DNA of 64,000 bases. Origin: Candidatus Acidiferrales bacterium. GTDB lineage: Bacteria; Bacteroidota; Ignavibacteria; Kryptoniales; JAKASW01. Shown here in pieces: positions 45,089 to 55,500 of the stretch. The stretch spans positions 62,001-126,000 of the forward strand of contig DATJAY010000027.1 in the NCBI GenBank assembly GCA_035515795.1, in the 5' to 3' direction. Positions within the stretch are counted from its first letter, which is position 1. The number at the start of each line of letters is the position of its first letter. The translations under genes were made by a program, and so were the position numbers. The notes beneath the pieces are model-generated. The model was not told the origin of the DNA. It saw only the letters and a program-made list of their open reading frames with translations, and did no database searches.

Positions 45089-45894
45089 TAGACCAGGATA
45101 CAGTAGCGATTATTGCCGATGCTTTTGACAGGCAGGCCGACTCCTTCGATGAGTACGAGGAAGGTAATCGAATCCTTTTGTGGATGCGGTCGGTAATTCA
45201 TAAGCACATGTTAAGCTATGTGAGACGTGGGGACCATCTTTTGGAACTAAACGCAGGCACCGGGATTGATGCAATCTTCTTCGCGCAGAACGGTGTCAGT
45301 GTGCATGCTATAGATATTTCTAGAAAAATGTTGGAACGGCTCAAAGGGAAAATTCGGGAGAATGGATTGAGCGAACTTGTTTACGCTGAGCAGAGATCGT
45401 TTAGGAACCTAGAAGGGTTTCGCCCTCACACTTTCAATCATATTTTCTCGGACTTTGGTGGATTAAACTGCACTTCGCAGCCTGATTTTGTTATTCGACA
45501 GTTTAGACGCCTGCTCAAGCCGGGAGGAACGGTAACCCTGGTTATGATGCCTCCCGTCTGTCCTTGGGAAATTCTTTTTGCATTAAAAGGAAACTTCCAG
45601 TTGGCATTCCGCAGACTTCAGAAGCACGGGACAAGGTCGCATGTCGAGGGCGTTATCTTTAGATCGTATTACTTCACGCCGCGCCGGCTCATCGGTTTCT
45701 TTGGCGATGAGTACAGTCTGCTCGATCTGCGCGGGCTCGGAAGTCTGGTTCCGCCGCCGTACCTTGATCGATTCCCGACAAGATACCCACGATTATTCGA
45801 ATTATTATCGCATTTAGATGTGAGACTCTCAAAGAGATTTCCATTTCACTCATGGGCCGACCACTTTATTCTCACGATGCGATACGAACCATGA
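45085..45894 (+). CDS. SAM-dependent methyltransferase
   Basis: A 269-aa class I methyltransferase. The SAM-binding motif is HLLELNAGTGIDAIFFAQNG (about residues 52-70), followed by VHAIDISRKML and the post-motif RRLLKPGGTVTLVMMPP. It overlaps the radical SAM gene by 4 bp (ATGA) and the membrane protein gene by 4 bp, so it belongs to one translation-coupled string. The acceptor is unknown. Confidence 0.85.
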   Translation: MIDQDTVAIIADAFDRQADSFDEYEEGNRILLWMRSVIHKHMLSYVRRGDHLLELNAGTGIDAIFFAQNGVSVHAIDISRKMLERLKGKIRENGLSELVYAEQRSFRNLEGFRPHTFNHIFSDFGGLNCTSQPDFVIRQFRRLLKPGGTVTLVMMPPVCPWEILFALKGNFQLAFRRLQKHGTRSHVEGVIFRSYYFTPRRLIGFFGDEYSLLDLRGLGSLVPPPYLDRFPTRYPRLFELLSHLDVRLSKRFPFHSWADHFILTMRYEP

Positions 45895-47630
45895 AGGACA
45901 TTGACTTCTCGACCGATTATCCAACATGGCTGACAGGGAGGATTCTTGGGAAACTAGTCCTGGCTCTACTGATAGGTTTACTCCTTTTCAACTGCTATAG
46001 AGCGGTCAAATCACCTGCTGGCGACTTCGCAAACTACTACACGGCTTCGCGGCTCGCCATCACTGACAGTCTCAATGATGTCCGACTTTACGATCACTTT
46101 GAGTTTCAGAAACAGATCGAGAGGTATTTCCATGGCACGCTGGGGTCATTCATTCCATTTCCGCCGTCTACCGCACTTCTTATGATTCCTCTGGCATGGC
46201 TTCCGCCGAACTCAGCCCGAGATATTTTTATCCTTGTCAACATGTTAGTCCTTTGTACCATGATAGTTGTTTTGGGGAGGTTTACCGGGATCTCACTGAT
46301 GCCGTTAAGTATTTTGGTGCTCCTCGACGGATTCAGTCTATGGAGCAATTTCCGCGAGGGTCAGGTCTATCTGATACTCACTTTGTTGATTTTACTTGCC
46401 TTCGCAGCAGAAAAAAAGGGAAGACATCTTTTGGCGGGAGTATTGTTCGGCGTCGTTCTGCCGATCAAGTACATCACCTTCCTGTATGTAGCATATTTTT
46501 TTCTGCGGCGAAGGTATCGAATCGTTATGGGAGCTGCTCTCTCTGCGCTTTCAATCTTTCTCGCCGGTTTCTTTCTTACAGGCCTGAAGCTTAATGAGTT
46601 CTACCTGACCAACATTTTGCCTCGGCATCTTGCGGGTGAAATCCAAAATCCGTTTGCCGTGAATTTTCAATCATTTAATTCATTACTAAATCGACTGCTG
46701 GTTAATAATGCATCCCTGAATCCACACCCGATTTTCAACAGCCCCCTTTTGGCATTATGGCTCACATCATTCATCTCCCTGATATTTCTCTCCTTGGTCA
46801 TCAGCGGAAGCCGTTCGGTTGCCTGGCGGAGTGAACATAACCGCGTTCTGTATGACTGCTCGCTTATCACGCTATTTGGGCTTGTAACATCTCCAGCATC
46901 GGCAAGCTACCATCTTGTGTTATTGATCATCCCTATGGCATTCGTAACTTCGCTTATTCTGTCAAAGGAAAACCGAGAAGGAAAAGATTACTTGAGAAAG
47001 CGTTTTGCATTGTTAGCAGCGACGTACATCGCTATTAATTTGGTCCCTTTTCAATGGCTTTATGGACTCCCGATCTTGCAACTTTTCGCATATGCGAAAC
47101 TATTTCTGCTCGTTATTTTTTTTACAACAATGATTCCACCGCAAACACTGCGGTCCAAATCTTTTCCGGTAGCCCTAACTGCTTCATTGGCATTGAGTCT
47201 GCTGATAGTGGCGGTACGCTCCACCAGGGAAAAAGAGACCGATGGGGCCATATGGGCAGGCTTTGATGGTTTGATCATCGCTGATCTATCGTACCACGAT
47301 GGTGCAATATACTATTTCCGGGAGACTCCAACTGGATTTATATCCATGAGAAACGGAGCAAGGACTTACGACGATCCTCCGGTACCGGAGCGGACTTCAG
47401 AAGAGGGCATTTTCACCGCATTTGATTCGGCCTTAACTAACTCCACTGAAGTCTTCGTGCGAAATAATTCCACCGGCACGGTGCGTCAAATGACGGAGGC
47501 GTCCGGAGTAAATTGCGAACCCGTATGGTCAAGAGATGCGAAGCAACTCTATTTTCTTTCCGACCGGGGGCGTGGCATTGATTGCACAACGATTTTCTAC
47601 CTGCCAATTAGTCGGGACGAACTGCCGTGA
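45891..47630 (+). CDS. GT87-like membrane glycosyltransferase with beta-propeller-like C-terminal tail
   Basis: A 579-aa protein with about ten membrane segments. The N-terminal loop AGDFANYYTASRLA resembles the GT87/DUF2029 acidic active-site loop of polyprenyl-phosphate-dependent mannosyltransferases. The last 130 residues after about 450 are outside the membrane and include PD40/TolB-like repeat text (VNCEPVWSRDAKQLYFLSDRG), unusual for a GT87 enzyme. I start at ATG 45891 (ATGA overlap with the methyltransferase stop); the longer frame from 45852 is a shadow. It probably transfers a sugar from a lipid-linked donor on the outer face. Confidence 0.75.
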   Translation: MKDIDFSTDYPTWLTGRILGKLVLALLIGLLLFNCYRAVKSPAGDFANYYTASRLAITDSLNDVRLYDHFEFQKQIERYFHGTLGSFIPFPPSTALLMIPLAWLPPNSARDIFILVNMLVLCTMIVVLGRFTGISLMPLSILVLLDGFSLWSNFREGQVYLILTLLILLAFAAEKKGRHLLAGVLFGVVLPIKYITFLYVAYFFLRRRYRIVMGAALSALSIFLAGFFLTGLKLNEFYLTNILPRHLAGEIQNPFAVNFQSFNSLLNRLLVNNASLNPHPIFNSPLLALWLTSFISLIFLSLVISGSRSVAWRSEHNRVLYDCSLITLFGLVTSPASASYHLVLLIIPMAFVTSLILSKENREGKDYLRKRFALLAATYIAINLVPFQWLYGLPILQLFAYAKLFLLVIFFTTMIPPQTLRSKSFPVALTASLALSLLIVAVRSTREKETDGAIWAGFDGLIIADLSYHDGAIYYFRETPTGFISMRNGARTYDDPPVPERTSEEGIFTAFDSALTNSTEVFVRNNSTGTVRQMTEASGVNCEPVWSRDAKQLYFLSDRGRGIDCTTIFYLPISRDELP

Positions 47631-48805
47631 CGATCCGATTCATGAAATTCATGGATGAATACATTGGAACCGCAATTGTATTTCTGTTGGCAATCCTGTC
47701 CGTAGGTCGAAAGAGAAAGCGTGAGAAAAAAACACGGAACATACTGGTCATCAAATTCTGGGGTATGGGTAGCGTGACACTATCGATGCCGTTGTTAGCG
47801 CATCTAAAGAGGAGTTTACCAGGGGCGAAGCTGCATTATCTTACGCTTGCAGGCAACTCCGAACTTTGTTCGATGATCGGGGAAATAGACTTCATCCACA
47901 CGATTTCGCTTACCTCTGCAACATCCTTTCTTCTATCGACCTTTAAGGCAGTGACATCGCTTCGCCGCCACAACTTCGAGATGGTTTTTGACCTTGAATT
48001 CTTCACAAATATCTCCGCAATTATCTGCAGAGTTGTCCGCGCTCGTGATCGCATCGGGTTTCAAAACAGTCGAAGCAGAACAAACGCGAGAAGCAAGCTG
48101 TACACTGACACTAAGCCGTTCCATGATAATGAGCATGTCGCTGTCAATTTCCTGAGGCTTGCTGACAAAACAAGCGATATTTTATTTCCACATTTCAAGG
48201 TCGACAAAATAAACGATCCTGAGCCAATGTACCATCACATGCCAGTCGCATTCAATATTAACGCGAGCCCTCTGGCATACGAGCGAAGATGGAGTCCGGA
48301 GGAATTCGGGCTGCTCGCAGACTTTCTTGCCGCGGAATTTGGAGCCCATATTATGTTGACCGGCTCACAGGAGGAACGCGAATACGTAGAGAAGTTCTCG
48401 GCAACTCTTACGGATCCAAGCTGCTTCACAAATGTTTGCGGAGAACTGACAGTCGGAGGGCTCATCGGACTTCTGCAGTCCTGTCAATTGATTGTAACAA
48501 ACGACTCCGGGCCTTTGCATCTCGCCTCGGCTTTGAATATTCCCACAATTTCTTTTTTTGGCCCCGAATCGCCGGTACGATACGGAAGTCTCTCATCCAG
48601 CCAGCTTACCTTTTATAAAAGATTATGGTGCAGTCCATGTATGACTGTGAGTAACTTGAAGACAGTCAACTGCATCAATAATCGGCAGTGCATGAAGCAA
48701 ATTCATTTTGTTGACATAAAAGAATCGATCCGGAAATTCGTGACTTCCATATTGGAGGGGAACCAGGACTCGAAGTTCGAGAAGATCCTCGCAGAAAGAT
48801 TATGA
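47627..48805 (+). CDS. Glycosyltransferase family 9 protein
   Basis: A 392-aa GT-B enzyme of the heptosyltransferase family. A hydrophobic N-terminal segment (about residues 13-27) is followed by ILVIKFWGMGSVTLSMPLLAHLK and the donor-site segment VTNDSGPLHLASALNIPTISFFGPE. The C-terminus has clustered cysteines (LWCSPCMTVSN, VNCINNRQCM) that could bind metal. GTG start overlapping the membrane glycosyltransferase by 4 bp; end overlapping the next radical SAM gene by 4 bp. Confidence 0.87.
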   Translation: MTIRFMKFMDEYIGTAIVFLLAILSVGRKRKREKKTRNILVIKFWGMGSVTLSMPLLAHLKRSLPGAKLHYLTLAGNSELCSMIGEIDFIHTISLTSATSFLLSTFKAVTSLRRHNFEMVFDLEFFTNISAIICRVVRARDRIGFQNSRSRTNARSKLYTDTKPFHDNEHVAVNFLRLADKTSDILFPHFKVDKINDPEPMYHHMPVAFNINASPLAYERRWSPEEFGLLADFLAAEFGAHIMLTGSQEEREYVEKFSATLTDPSCFTNVCGELTVGGLIGLLQSCQLIVTNDSGPLHLASALNIPTISFFGPESPVRYGSLSSSQLTFYKRLWCSPCMTVSNLKTVNCINNRQCMKQIHFVDIKESIRKFVTSILEGNQDSKFEKILAERL

Positions 48806-50283
48806 TTCTACTTTTCAATCCGCGCAGCTGTAACTCGAAATACCGTTTGCCCAATTCGTTGCTCTCACTCGGTTCCGTAATCGAAGGCAGGTATGACTAT
48901 GAAATCGTCGATGGAAATCTCGTCGACGATGCCTTCTCGTCGTTATGTCACGTTATTTCCGAAAAGAGAGTCGAGCTGATCGGCATGACGGTGATGCCTG
49001 GGCCGCAACTCCAGGAAGCGATTCCATTGAGCAAGAGATTGAAACAAAAATTTCCTTCGCTCAAAGTTGTCTGGGGCGGGTACTTCCCGTCAAACCACAC
49101 GGAAGTCTGCGTGAAATCGCCTTATGTGGATTTTGTCGTTCGCGGGCAGGGAGAACGAGCATTCCCGATTCTATTGGATGCATTATATGACAAGAATACC
49201 AGCCTATGTTCTGTACCCAACGTCTCTTACCAGGTCGACGGCAAACTGGCCCACAATGATTCGGTCCCCTTGATTCATCCTGACGACCTTCCGCCGTTAC
49301 CTTATCATAGGCTCGATGTTCAGAGATATGTCGGCAAAACCTACCTTGGATCGCGAACACTTTCATATCATTCTTCCTATGGCTGTGCATTTGAATGCGG
49401 TTTTTGCGCGGTAGTTCCTATTTATAAGGCTCGTTGGCTCGGGAGAAGTGCCGGTAAAATGGCTGAGGACATCGAAAAACTTATTAAAGATTATAGCGCG
49501 AACGCCATTGAGTTTCACGATAATAATTTTTTCACTTCAGAAAAAAGGGTTAAAGAATTTTCAGAGGAGATCCTGCGAAGAGGACTAAAATTCGGGTGGT
49601 GGGGAGAGGGGCGGCCGGATACTTTGTTGAAATATTCCGACGAAACATTTTCTTTGATGAAGCAGGCTGGATTGAAAATGATATTCATGGGAGCTGAGTC
49701 GGGCGACAACGATACACTCCTATCCATGAACAAAGGCGGTACTCAAACAGGGGAGACGATCGTGAAAGTTGTCGAAAAGTTCAAGCGGCATGGCATTATT
49801 CCCGAGTGTTCGTTTGTGTTCGGTGCCCTGTCAAAAAATATTGGTGCATCTATAGAACGTGACATCAATTTCATTAACCTATTGAAACGAAAGAATCCTG
49901 AAGCGGAGATCGTCATTTACATTTATTCGCCGATTCCTCTGGATGTCGCCTCTCTATATCAGCAGGTCACGGAAAGCGGATTCCGCTATCCTGAAATTTT
50001 AGAAGATTGGCTCACGCCCGAATGGGCGATTTTCGATTTGCGGCGAAATCCTATGACGCCATGGATAACCGACCGTCATCTTCGACGCGTAAAAAATTTT
50101 GAAAGGGTCTTAAACGCGATGTTTCCCACAAACTCCGATATCAAGCTGAAGCCGTTTCAGCGGTCGGTACTGAAAATTGCAGGTTCTTGGCGTTATGCAA
50201 CTCACATGTACCGGTTTCCATATGAAATTCAATTGTTGCAGCGGCTGTTCAGATATCGCCAGCCTGAAATAGAAGGGATGTGA
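48802..50283 (+). CDS. B12-binding radical SAM protein (second)
   Basis: A 493-aa enzyme with an N-terminal cobalamin-binding domain (LLFNPRSCNSKYRLPNSLLSLGSV, VELIGMTVMPGPQLQEAIPL, VWGGYFPSNH). The radical SAM core has CxxxCxxC at about residues 195-202 (YGCAFECGFCAVVP), and IEFHDNNFF and GAESGDNDTLLSMNKGG follow. Unlike the first radical SAM protein it lacks the C-terminal hydrophobic stretch. It is the last gene of the plus-strand cluster and faces the minus-strand amidohydrolase, with only 12 bp between the stops. Confidence 0.9.
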   Translation: MILLFNPRSCNSKYRLPNSLLSLGSVIEGRYDYEIVDGNLVDDAFSSLCHVISEKRVELIGMTVMPGPQLQEAIPLSKRLKQKFPSLKVVWGGYFPSNHTEVCVKSPYVDFVVRGQGERAFPILLDALYDKNTSLCSVPNVSYQVDGKLAHNDSVPLIHPDDLPPLPYHRLDVQRYVGKTYLGSRTLSYHSSYGCAFECGFCAVVPIYKARWLGRSAGKMAEDIEKLIKDYSANAIEFHDNNFFTSEKRVKEFSEEILRRGLKFGWWGEGRPDTLLKYSDETFSLMKQAGLKMIFMGAESGDNDTLLSMNKGGTQTGETIVKVVEKFKRHGIIPECSFVFGALSKNIGASIERDINFINLLKRKNPEAEIVIYIYSPIPLDVASLYQQVTESGFRYPEILEDWLTPEWAIFDLRRNPMTPWITDRHLRRVKNFERVLNAMFPTNSDIKLKPFQRSVLKIAGSWRYATHMYRFPYEIQLLQRLFRYRQPEIEGM

Positions 50284-50295
50284 GTGACTCGGCTT

Positions 50296-51426
50296 CTAGC
50301 CAAAGTGTTCAAATCCGGAAATCAACTCATTAGAATTTCCACGTACAAATTTGCTTGTATCGTCAAATGCCAGTTTGCTAAAGTGTGATAAATCCTCACC
50401 CGAAGATTCCATCTGGGTTAACAAAGTTGGATCAAAAAGAATTATCTTCCCATTTTTTATGACCATTAAAATATTACCAGGATTAAGAGCGTAAAAGGAG
50501 TTGAAAAAATCTTCCGATTTTTTTTCTGCAATTACGATATCCGCTTTACAACCGGGGGAAAGAGAACCACTGCCGATAAGATTCCATATCTTTGCGGCGG
50601 TCGAAGTTAAGGCATCGTATAATTCCCGGTCGTCGAGCTGCGAACTGCCTCTTGCCAGTCTTAGATGGTCCCAAAGATTCCAGTCCGCGCTGACATTTGA
50701 GTCTGTGCCGAAAAGTATCGCGGTGTGGTGTTTAATTTTCTCTACGCGAGGCGTGGATCCGTAAAGAAAATAATTGGAGGCAGGACACCAGACAAGCGCC
50801 TCAAAATGTTCTGCCTGCCTTTCATCCATCATAATTCCATGAATGCCGATGACTCTTCTTTTGAAAAAGTTGAAGTGAATGAGCTCCTCAATTTCCCGAT
50901 ATGACTCTAGATTTGTTCCCTCGCCGATATGAATTAAAAAGGGAAGAAGGTTAGGCGTAAGGTTTAGTTTCAACTTCCAGTGTCTTTCAAGTCTCACCGA
51001 ATGCAAGTAATTATAATTCGAGTACACATCAATGAGATCATTGTTATCGATAGGGAAGTTCCCGTGGTGAACAACCGTAGTAATTCCATTCAGCAGGTTC
51101 TTATAGATTCCGTACCGCACTCTTGTGCGCAACGGAATGTGTTTTATCTTCTCAATATCGCCGCTGTTTGTTTTGTGAATATCTTCTCCCCACTCAACGA
51201 AATCGTTATACTTTCTGTTGCCGAGTTTTGGGAAAAGATTGAATTCAAGATGGTCGTGGGAATTGATTAAGCCGGGGAATGCAATTGCATTGTCGAATCC
51301 AAATTTTATAGAGTCATTCCGCGCAACAGAGCCGTTCAACGCATCGATCGCGTGAATCTTGTCTTTTCTGATCTCTATCCACTGGTGATCGTCTTTTTGC
51401 AGGGTATGCAGATTTAATAAAAACAC
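50296..51426 (-). CDS. Amidohydrolase-superfamily protein (deaminase/chlorohydrolase-like)
   Basis: A 376-aa metal-dependent hydrolase. Visible ligands: the HxH motif NSHDHLEFN, then HHGNF, then IHGIMMDE and the Asp of FGTDSNVSADWNLWDHL, as in cytosine-deaminase/S-adenosylhomocysteine-deaminase relatives. N-terminal and C-terminal flanks form the small beta-sandwich. Substrate unknown. A GTG start at 51426 is supported by GAGGAAG with good spacing; it begins one base after the stop of the upstream methyltransferase, so both are one operon convergent with the plus-strand cluster. Confidence 0.82.
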   Translation of the reverse strand: MFLLNLHTLQKDDHQWIEIRKDKIHAIDALNGSVARNDSIKFGFDNAIAFPGLINSHDHLEFNLFPKLGNRKYNDFVEWGEDIHKTNSGDIEKIKHIPLRTRVRYGIYKNLLNGITTVVHHGNFPIDNNDLIDVYSNYNYLHSVRLERHWKLKLNLTPNLLPFLIHIGEGTNLESYREIEELIHFNFFKRRVIGIHGIMMDERQAEHFEALVWCPASNYFLYGSTPRVEKIKHHTAILFGTDSNVSADWNLWDHLRLARGSSQLDDRELYDALTSTAAKIWNLIGSGSLSPGCKADIVIAEKKSEDFFNSFYALNPGNILMVIKNGKIILFDPTLLTQMESSGEDLSHFSKLAFDDTSKFVRGNSNELISGFEHFG

Positions 51427-51427
51427 G

Positions 51428-52156
51428 TTACTTCCTCATCAACATTCCGTACACCAAAGGCAAACCGAAGAACCTATCATAAACATGTAAAGCGTTCTTA
51501 CTTTCATAAAAATCTTTCAGCTCTTCGTTAATATATTTCTCATCTATTTCTATGAGGTTGAGACGAAAAAGCGAGCAAAAATTTCTTAATTGGTCGAGAG
51601 AGTGGACATAGTTTCGGATTTCATAAATCTTTTTGCTTTTTTCGAAGGTTCTCTTACCGCCGGATGCCAAAATTTGCGGATGCAGATCGGTAATAAGGAG
51701 AAATCCTCCCGGCTTCAGCCAATTATACCACGATTCGAAAATGGGCCTAAGATTCTTGATGTGTCCGATAACCAACGTGGAAAAAATTAGGTCAAATGAC
51801 TCATGTTGAAAAGGCAAAACCGACTTTTGATCCGTCCAATACGTTTTAGAACCGGGATATCTCATCCTTAGTTGCGCCAGCATTTCCCGTGAAATGTCGC
51901 AGCCTATTATTTCTTGTGGTTTTTTGTCGAGAAGTCTTTGCCAGTTTCTTCCCGTGCCGCATCCGAAATCAAGAACTACTTTCCCGTTTAAATCTGTTTC
52001 CTTTAAGAGAGAATCAAGAATTTTGCCCTCAAGCATGAACACCAGATTGTTTTCCTTCGAGTCATAGATGTCAGCCCATATATCGTATCCTTTTTCGGGT
52101 TCCAAAGGAGGATTAAGGAGCTTGGAGAAATAGGATCTAATTTCCCAAAAGTTCAT
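51428..52156 (-). CDS. SAM-dependent methyltransferase (second)
   Basis: A 242-aa class I methyltransferase with VVLDFGCGTGRNWQRLLD (motif I), IIGCDISREMLAQLR and the WLKPGGFLLITDLHP segment. I start at ATG 52156 (MNFWEIRSYF); a GTG at 52183 gives nine further residues and cannot be excluded, as neither has a good ribosome-binding site. It heads the two-gene minus-strand operon with the amidohydrolase. The acceptor is unknown. Confidence 0.83.
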   Translation of the reverse strand: MNFWEIRSYFSKLLNPPLEPEKGYDIWADIYDSKENNLVFMLEGKILDSLLKETDLNGKVVLDFGCGTGRNWQRLLDKKPQEIIGCDISREMLAQLRMRYPGSKTYWTDQKSVLPFQHESFDLIFSTLVIGHIKNLRPIFESWYNWLKPGGFLLITDLHPQILASGGKRTFEKSKKIYEIRNYVHSLDQLRNFCSLFRLNLIEIDEKYINEELKDFYESKNALHVYDRFFGLPLVYGMLMRK

Positions 52157-52557
52157 TTTGGGTACAATGTTTGCGGTATACACGCCGTAGCAGTGTGGTG
52201 GCGGTCCATCAATTTATTTTCCAAAAGTATACCAGGAGATCTCGACAATGAAGGATAGGGCAAAAGCCATGTTGGTATCGGCATTTAATAGGATGGAAGC
52301 ATATGTCTAATAGAAAGCATTGCCTTATGAGCCATTGCAATAAAAGATAAAATTCGTGGCCAATTGCTTCATGCGGGATGCCGAAAAACGAAATGTGCCG
52401 TCAATCTCTCCCTTAGCGCCGTCCCGCTCGCCAGCTAAAATAAATTATGGAGCGGTTAGACGAGCGTGACCATGGTTGCAGGATTCAACCAGCAAAACAA
52501 AACTCCGCCAGAATGCATATATTTATCATAAGTGATATGGCAGAAAAAGGACATCTT
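52157..52557. other. Intergenic stretch between two minus-strand units
   Basis: No gene of useful length. The only ORF with a decent ribosome-binding site (AGGAGA) is a 20-codon plus-strand frame at 52248-52310, which I do not call. The stretch should contain the promoter of the methyltransferase-amidohydrolase pair and the 3' end of the RND operon transcript; no clean hairpin with a T run is visible. Confidence 0.5.
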
Positions 52558-55500
52558 TTATTCCTCTGCCTTTAACTCACGCTTGAATCTCTCTTCGAAA
52601 ATTGTATAAAGGGTTGGGACAAAAATCAGAGTCAGGAAAGTAGATGCCGTTAGACCGCCGATAACGGCGATGGCTAGAGGTGCTTGTGATCGTTCGCCGC
52701 CGACCCCTATCGCCATGGGAATCAATCCAAAGATCGTTGCCAATGAGGTCATCAATATCGGGCGCAGCCTCGTTCTTCCGCCGGTCATCACCGCCTCGTG
52801 CAATTCCATTCCTCTCTTACGCAGACGATTGATGTAGTCGATCAACAAGATTCCGTTGGAGACCACGATACCAACCATAACGATTACACCCTCAAAAGAA
52901 GTGACTGAAAGAGTAGTGTTCGTGAGGAACAATGCCCACACGACTCCTGCGATTCCGAGCGGTATCGTGAACATTATGATAAACGGATCGACGAGCGATT
53001 GGAACTGAGAAGCCATGACCATATAAACCATTATGATAGCAAGTATGAGAGCAAGTCCCAAAGACTTGAACGTACTGTTCTGCTGCTCGATGTTTCCGCC
53101 TTGAACGACTTGGAATCCGGATGGCACAACAATCGTGTTGAGTTTCTTCTGGATATCGGCTGAGACGCTTCCCAAGTCCCTGCCTGCAACGTTTGCAGTG
53201 ACGTCGATTATCCGCTGTTGATACTTTCTGTCTATCTCGACAGGAGAATTCGACATCACTACGTCCGCAATATTACCCAGGGTCACTAGCTGCCCCGAGG
53301 TGCTGTTCACGGCGAGGCGACGAACATCGTCTATCCTGTCGCGGTCGCTTTCGTTAAGACGGACGAGAATATTATAACTGTTTCCATTCTGGGGATCCTG
53401 GAAAAGTGAGGCAACCGAGCCGTCAATCGCTGTTGACACCGTGTTTGCCACATCGGCGACGTTTACTCCAAGAGCGCCCGCCTTGTCTCTGTCTACAATC
53501 ACCCGCAGCTGTGGCAAATTCGGATCTCGACTTATTTGAACGTCTACCGCTCCGGGTGTCGAGCGTACAAAATTGTAAACTTGCTGTGCGAGGCGGGACC
53601 CAGTTTCAATATCGAATCCCATAACCTCGACGTCGATTGGCGCAGCGGAGCCAAAGTTCAACAAAAAGTGCAGGAAACCGCCAGGGGTGACATAGATTCT
53701 TGCTCCCGGCATCGACATTAATTTTGGTCTGATTGCGTTGATGACATCAGCCTCGGATCGTTGCCTCTGGCTGGGGTCTACAAGTTGAACTTGAACGTTT
53801 GCGGCATACGTTCCAGGATTCGAGCCGAAGAGGTTTCCGCTCTTCTGATTAGGAATACCAATATCTGAGATTATTGCTCTTGCTTCCGGAACATTTTGTC
53901 TAATAACACCTTCGACTTTTTGGATGTACTTTTCTGTCTCTTCTATGCGAGTACCCACCGGAAGCTTAACAGAAAGACTGAACTGGCTCTCGTCGCTGTC
54001 GGGAAAAAATTCCGTACCTACGAACTTAAAAAGAATAAATGAAAGAAGTGCGAATCCCGACACACCGAACACCACGTAGCGTTTATGCTTCAGGATGTAT
54101 CCAATGGTTTTCTGGTAGTTGCTATCGATACTTTCGAAAAAATTCTTTGAGCTCAATATCAACCTGTCAAAATACCTGGGAGAATTCGGGTCGATTTCTT
54201 TTTCTGGCTGTATGATCCTATAGCAGAGAAGCGGTGTGACGGTCCTCGAGACAAAAAATGAGCCGAACAGCGCTACTGTAATGGTCAATACGAGCGGCAA
54301 GAAAAGCAGCTTTGCAACACCGGTCAGGAAGATGACTGGAAGGAAAACTATTACAGTCGTCAAAGTGGAGATAAAAATAGGGCCCGCAACTTCAAGCGCG
54401 GCATCGAGCGTGGCTTGCATCCTGCTTACCTTTTGGGCACCCATCAAATTGTAATGGCGCGTTATGTTTTCAAGTTCAACGATCGAGTCGTCCACAAGTC
54501 TTCCTACGCCGAGTGCCAGGCCGCCAAGCGTCATGATGTTTAAAGTGGTTCCACTAAACCTGAAATATATAAACGTAACTAGAATCGAAAGGGGTATTGC
54601 AACAAAAATGACAAGTGCACTTCTCAAATTTCGGAGGAAAAGCAGGATTACAATTACGGCGAGCAAAGCACCCATCGCGGCCTCTCGCTGGAGACTGCTT
54701 ATCGAATCTCTTATATACGAACTCTGGTCGAACGCCAATGACGACTTGACCGACGGCGGAATACCTTGAAGATTGGGGAGAGCCTTCACCACTTCGTCAA
54801 CGACGTCGACCGTGTTCGCGTCGGGAGACTTCAGCACTCTTAGAACGACGCCGTGCTGCCCGTTGACTCTGACTATTTCGGTTTGTTCCTGGAACGAATC
54901 CTCAACATAACCTATGTCCTTAATACGAATTGGAACTCCGTTGATAACCTTCACCACCATGTTTTCCATCGGCTGGACAACGTTGTACTGGCTTTCGGTC
55001 GCAAGGGAATAGTCGAAAACCCCGGTCTTCAAATCTCCGGATGGAATGATTAAGTTCGATTGCGCAACTGCGTTCGTAACATCCTGGAGCGGTAGATTAA
55101 GTGCCTCTATTTTGCTTCTATCGAGAACTACGTGAACCTCCCGGATTCTTCCGCCGGTGACTGCGGCCGAAGCAACTCCATCCAGATGCTCTATCTGCGG
55201 CTCGATAACGTTATACGCGAGGTCATACAGACTTCGCTCGTCCATGTCACTATTCAACACAATGGTACACACGGGAAGATTTGATATGTCGAATCGCAAC
55301 GCGATCGGTTGAGACACGCCCGTGGGGAGCAAACTGAAGGTCCTGTTTACCTTCTGAATAACATCCACGAGTCCGACGTTTGTATTTGCATCCCAATTGA
55401 AATAGACAAAAACCCGGCATATCCCTTCACGAGTCTGCGATTGAACATAATTGACGTCATTTGTGCTGCTGACGGAGCGTTCAATCGGAACGGTAACCGA

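Noticed and set aside
52248-52310. 20-codon ORF with a good AGGAGA ribosome-binding site
   Set aside because: Too short, no recognisable feature, and on the strand opposite to both neighbours.
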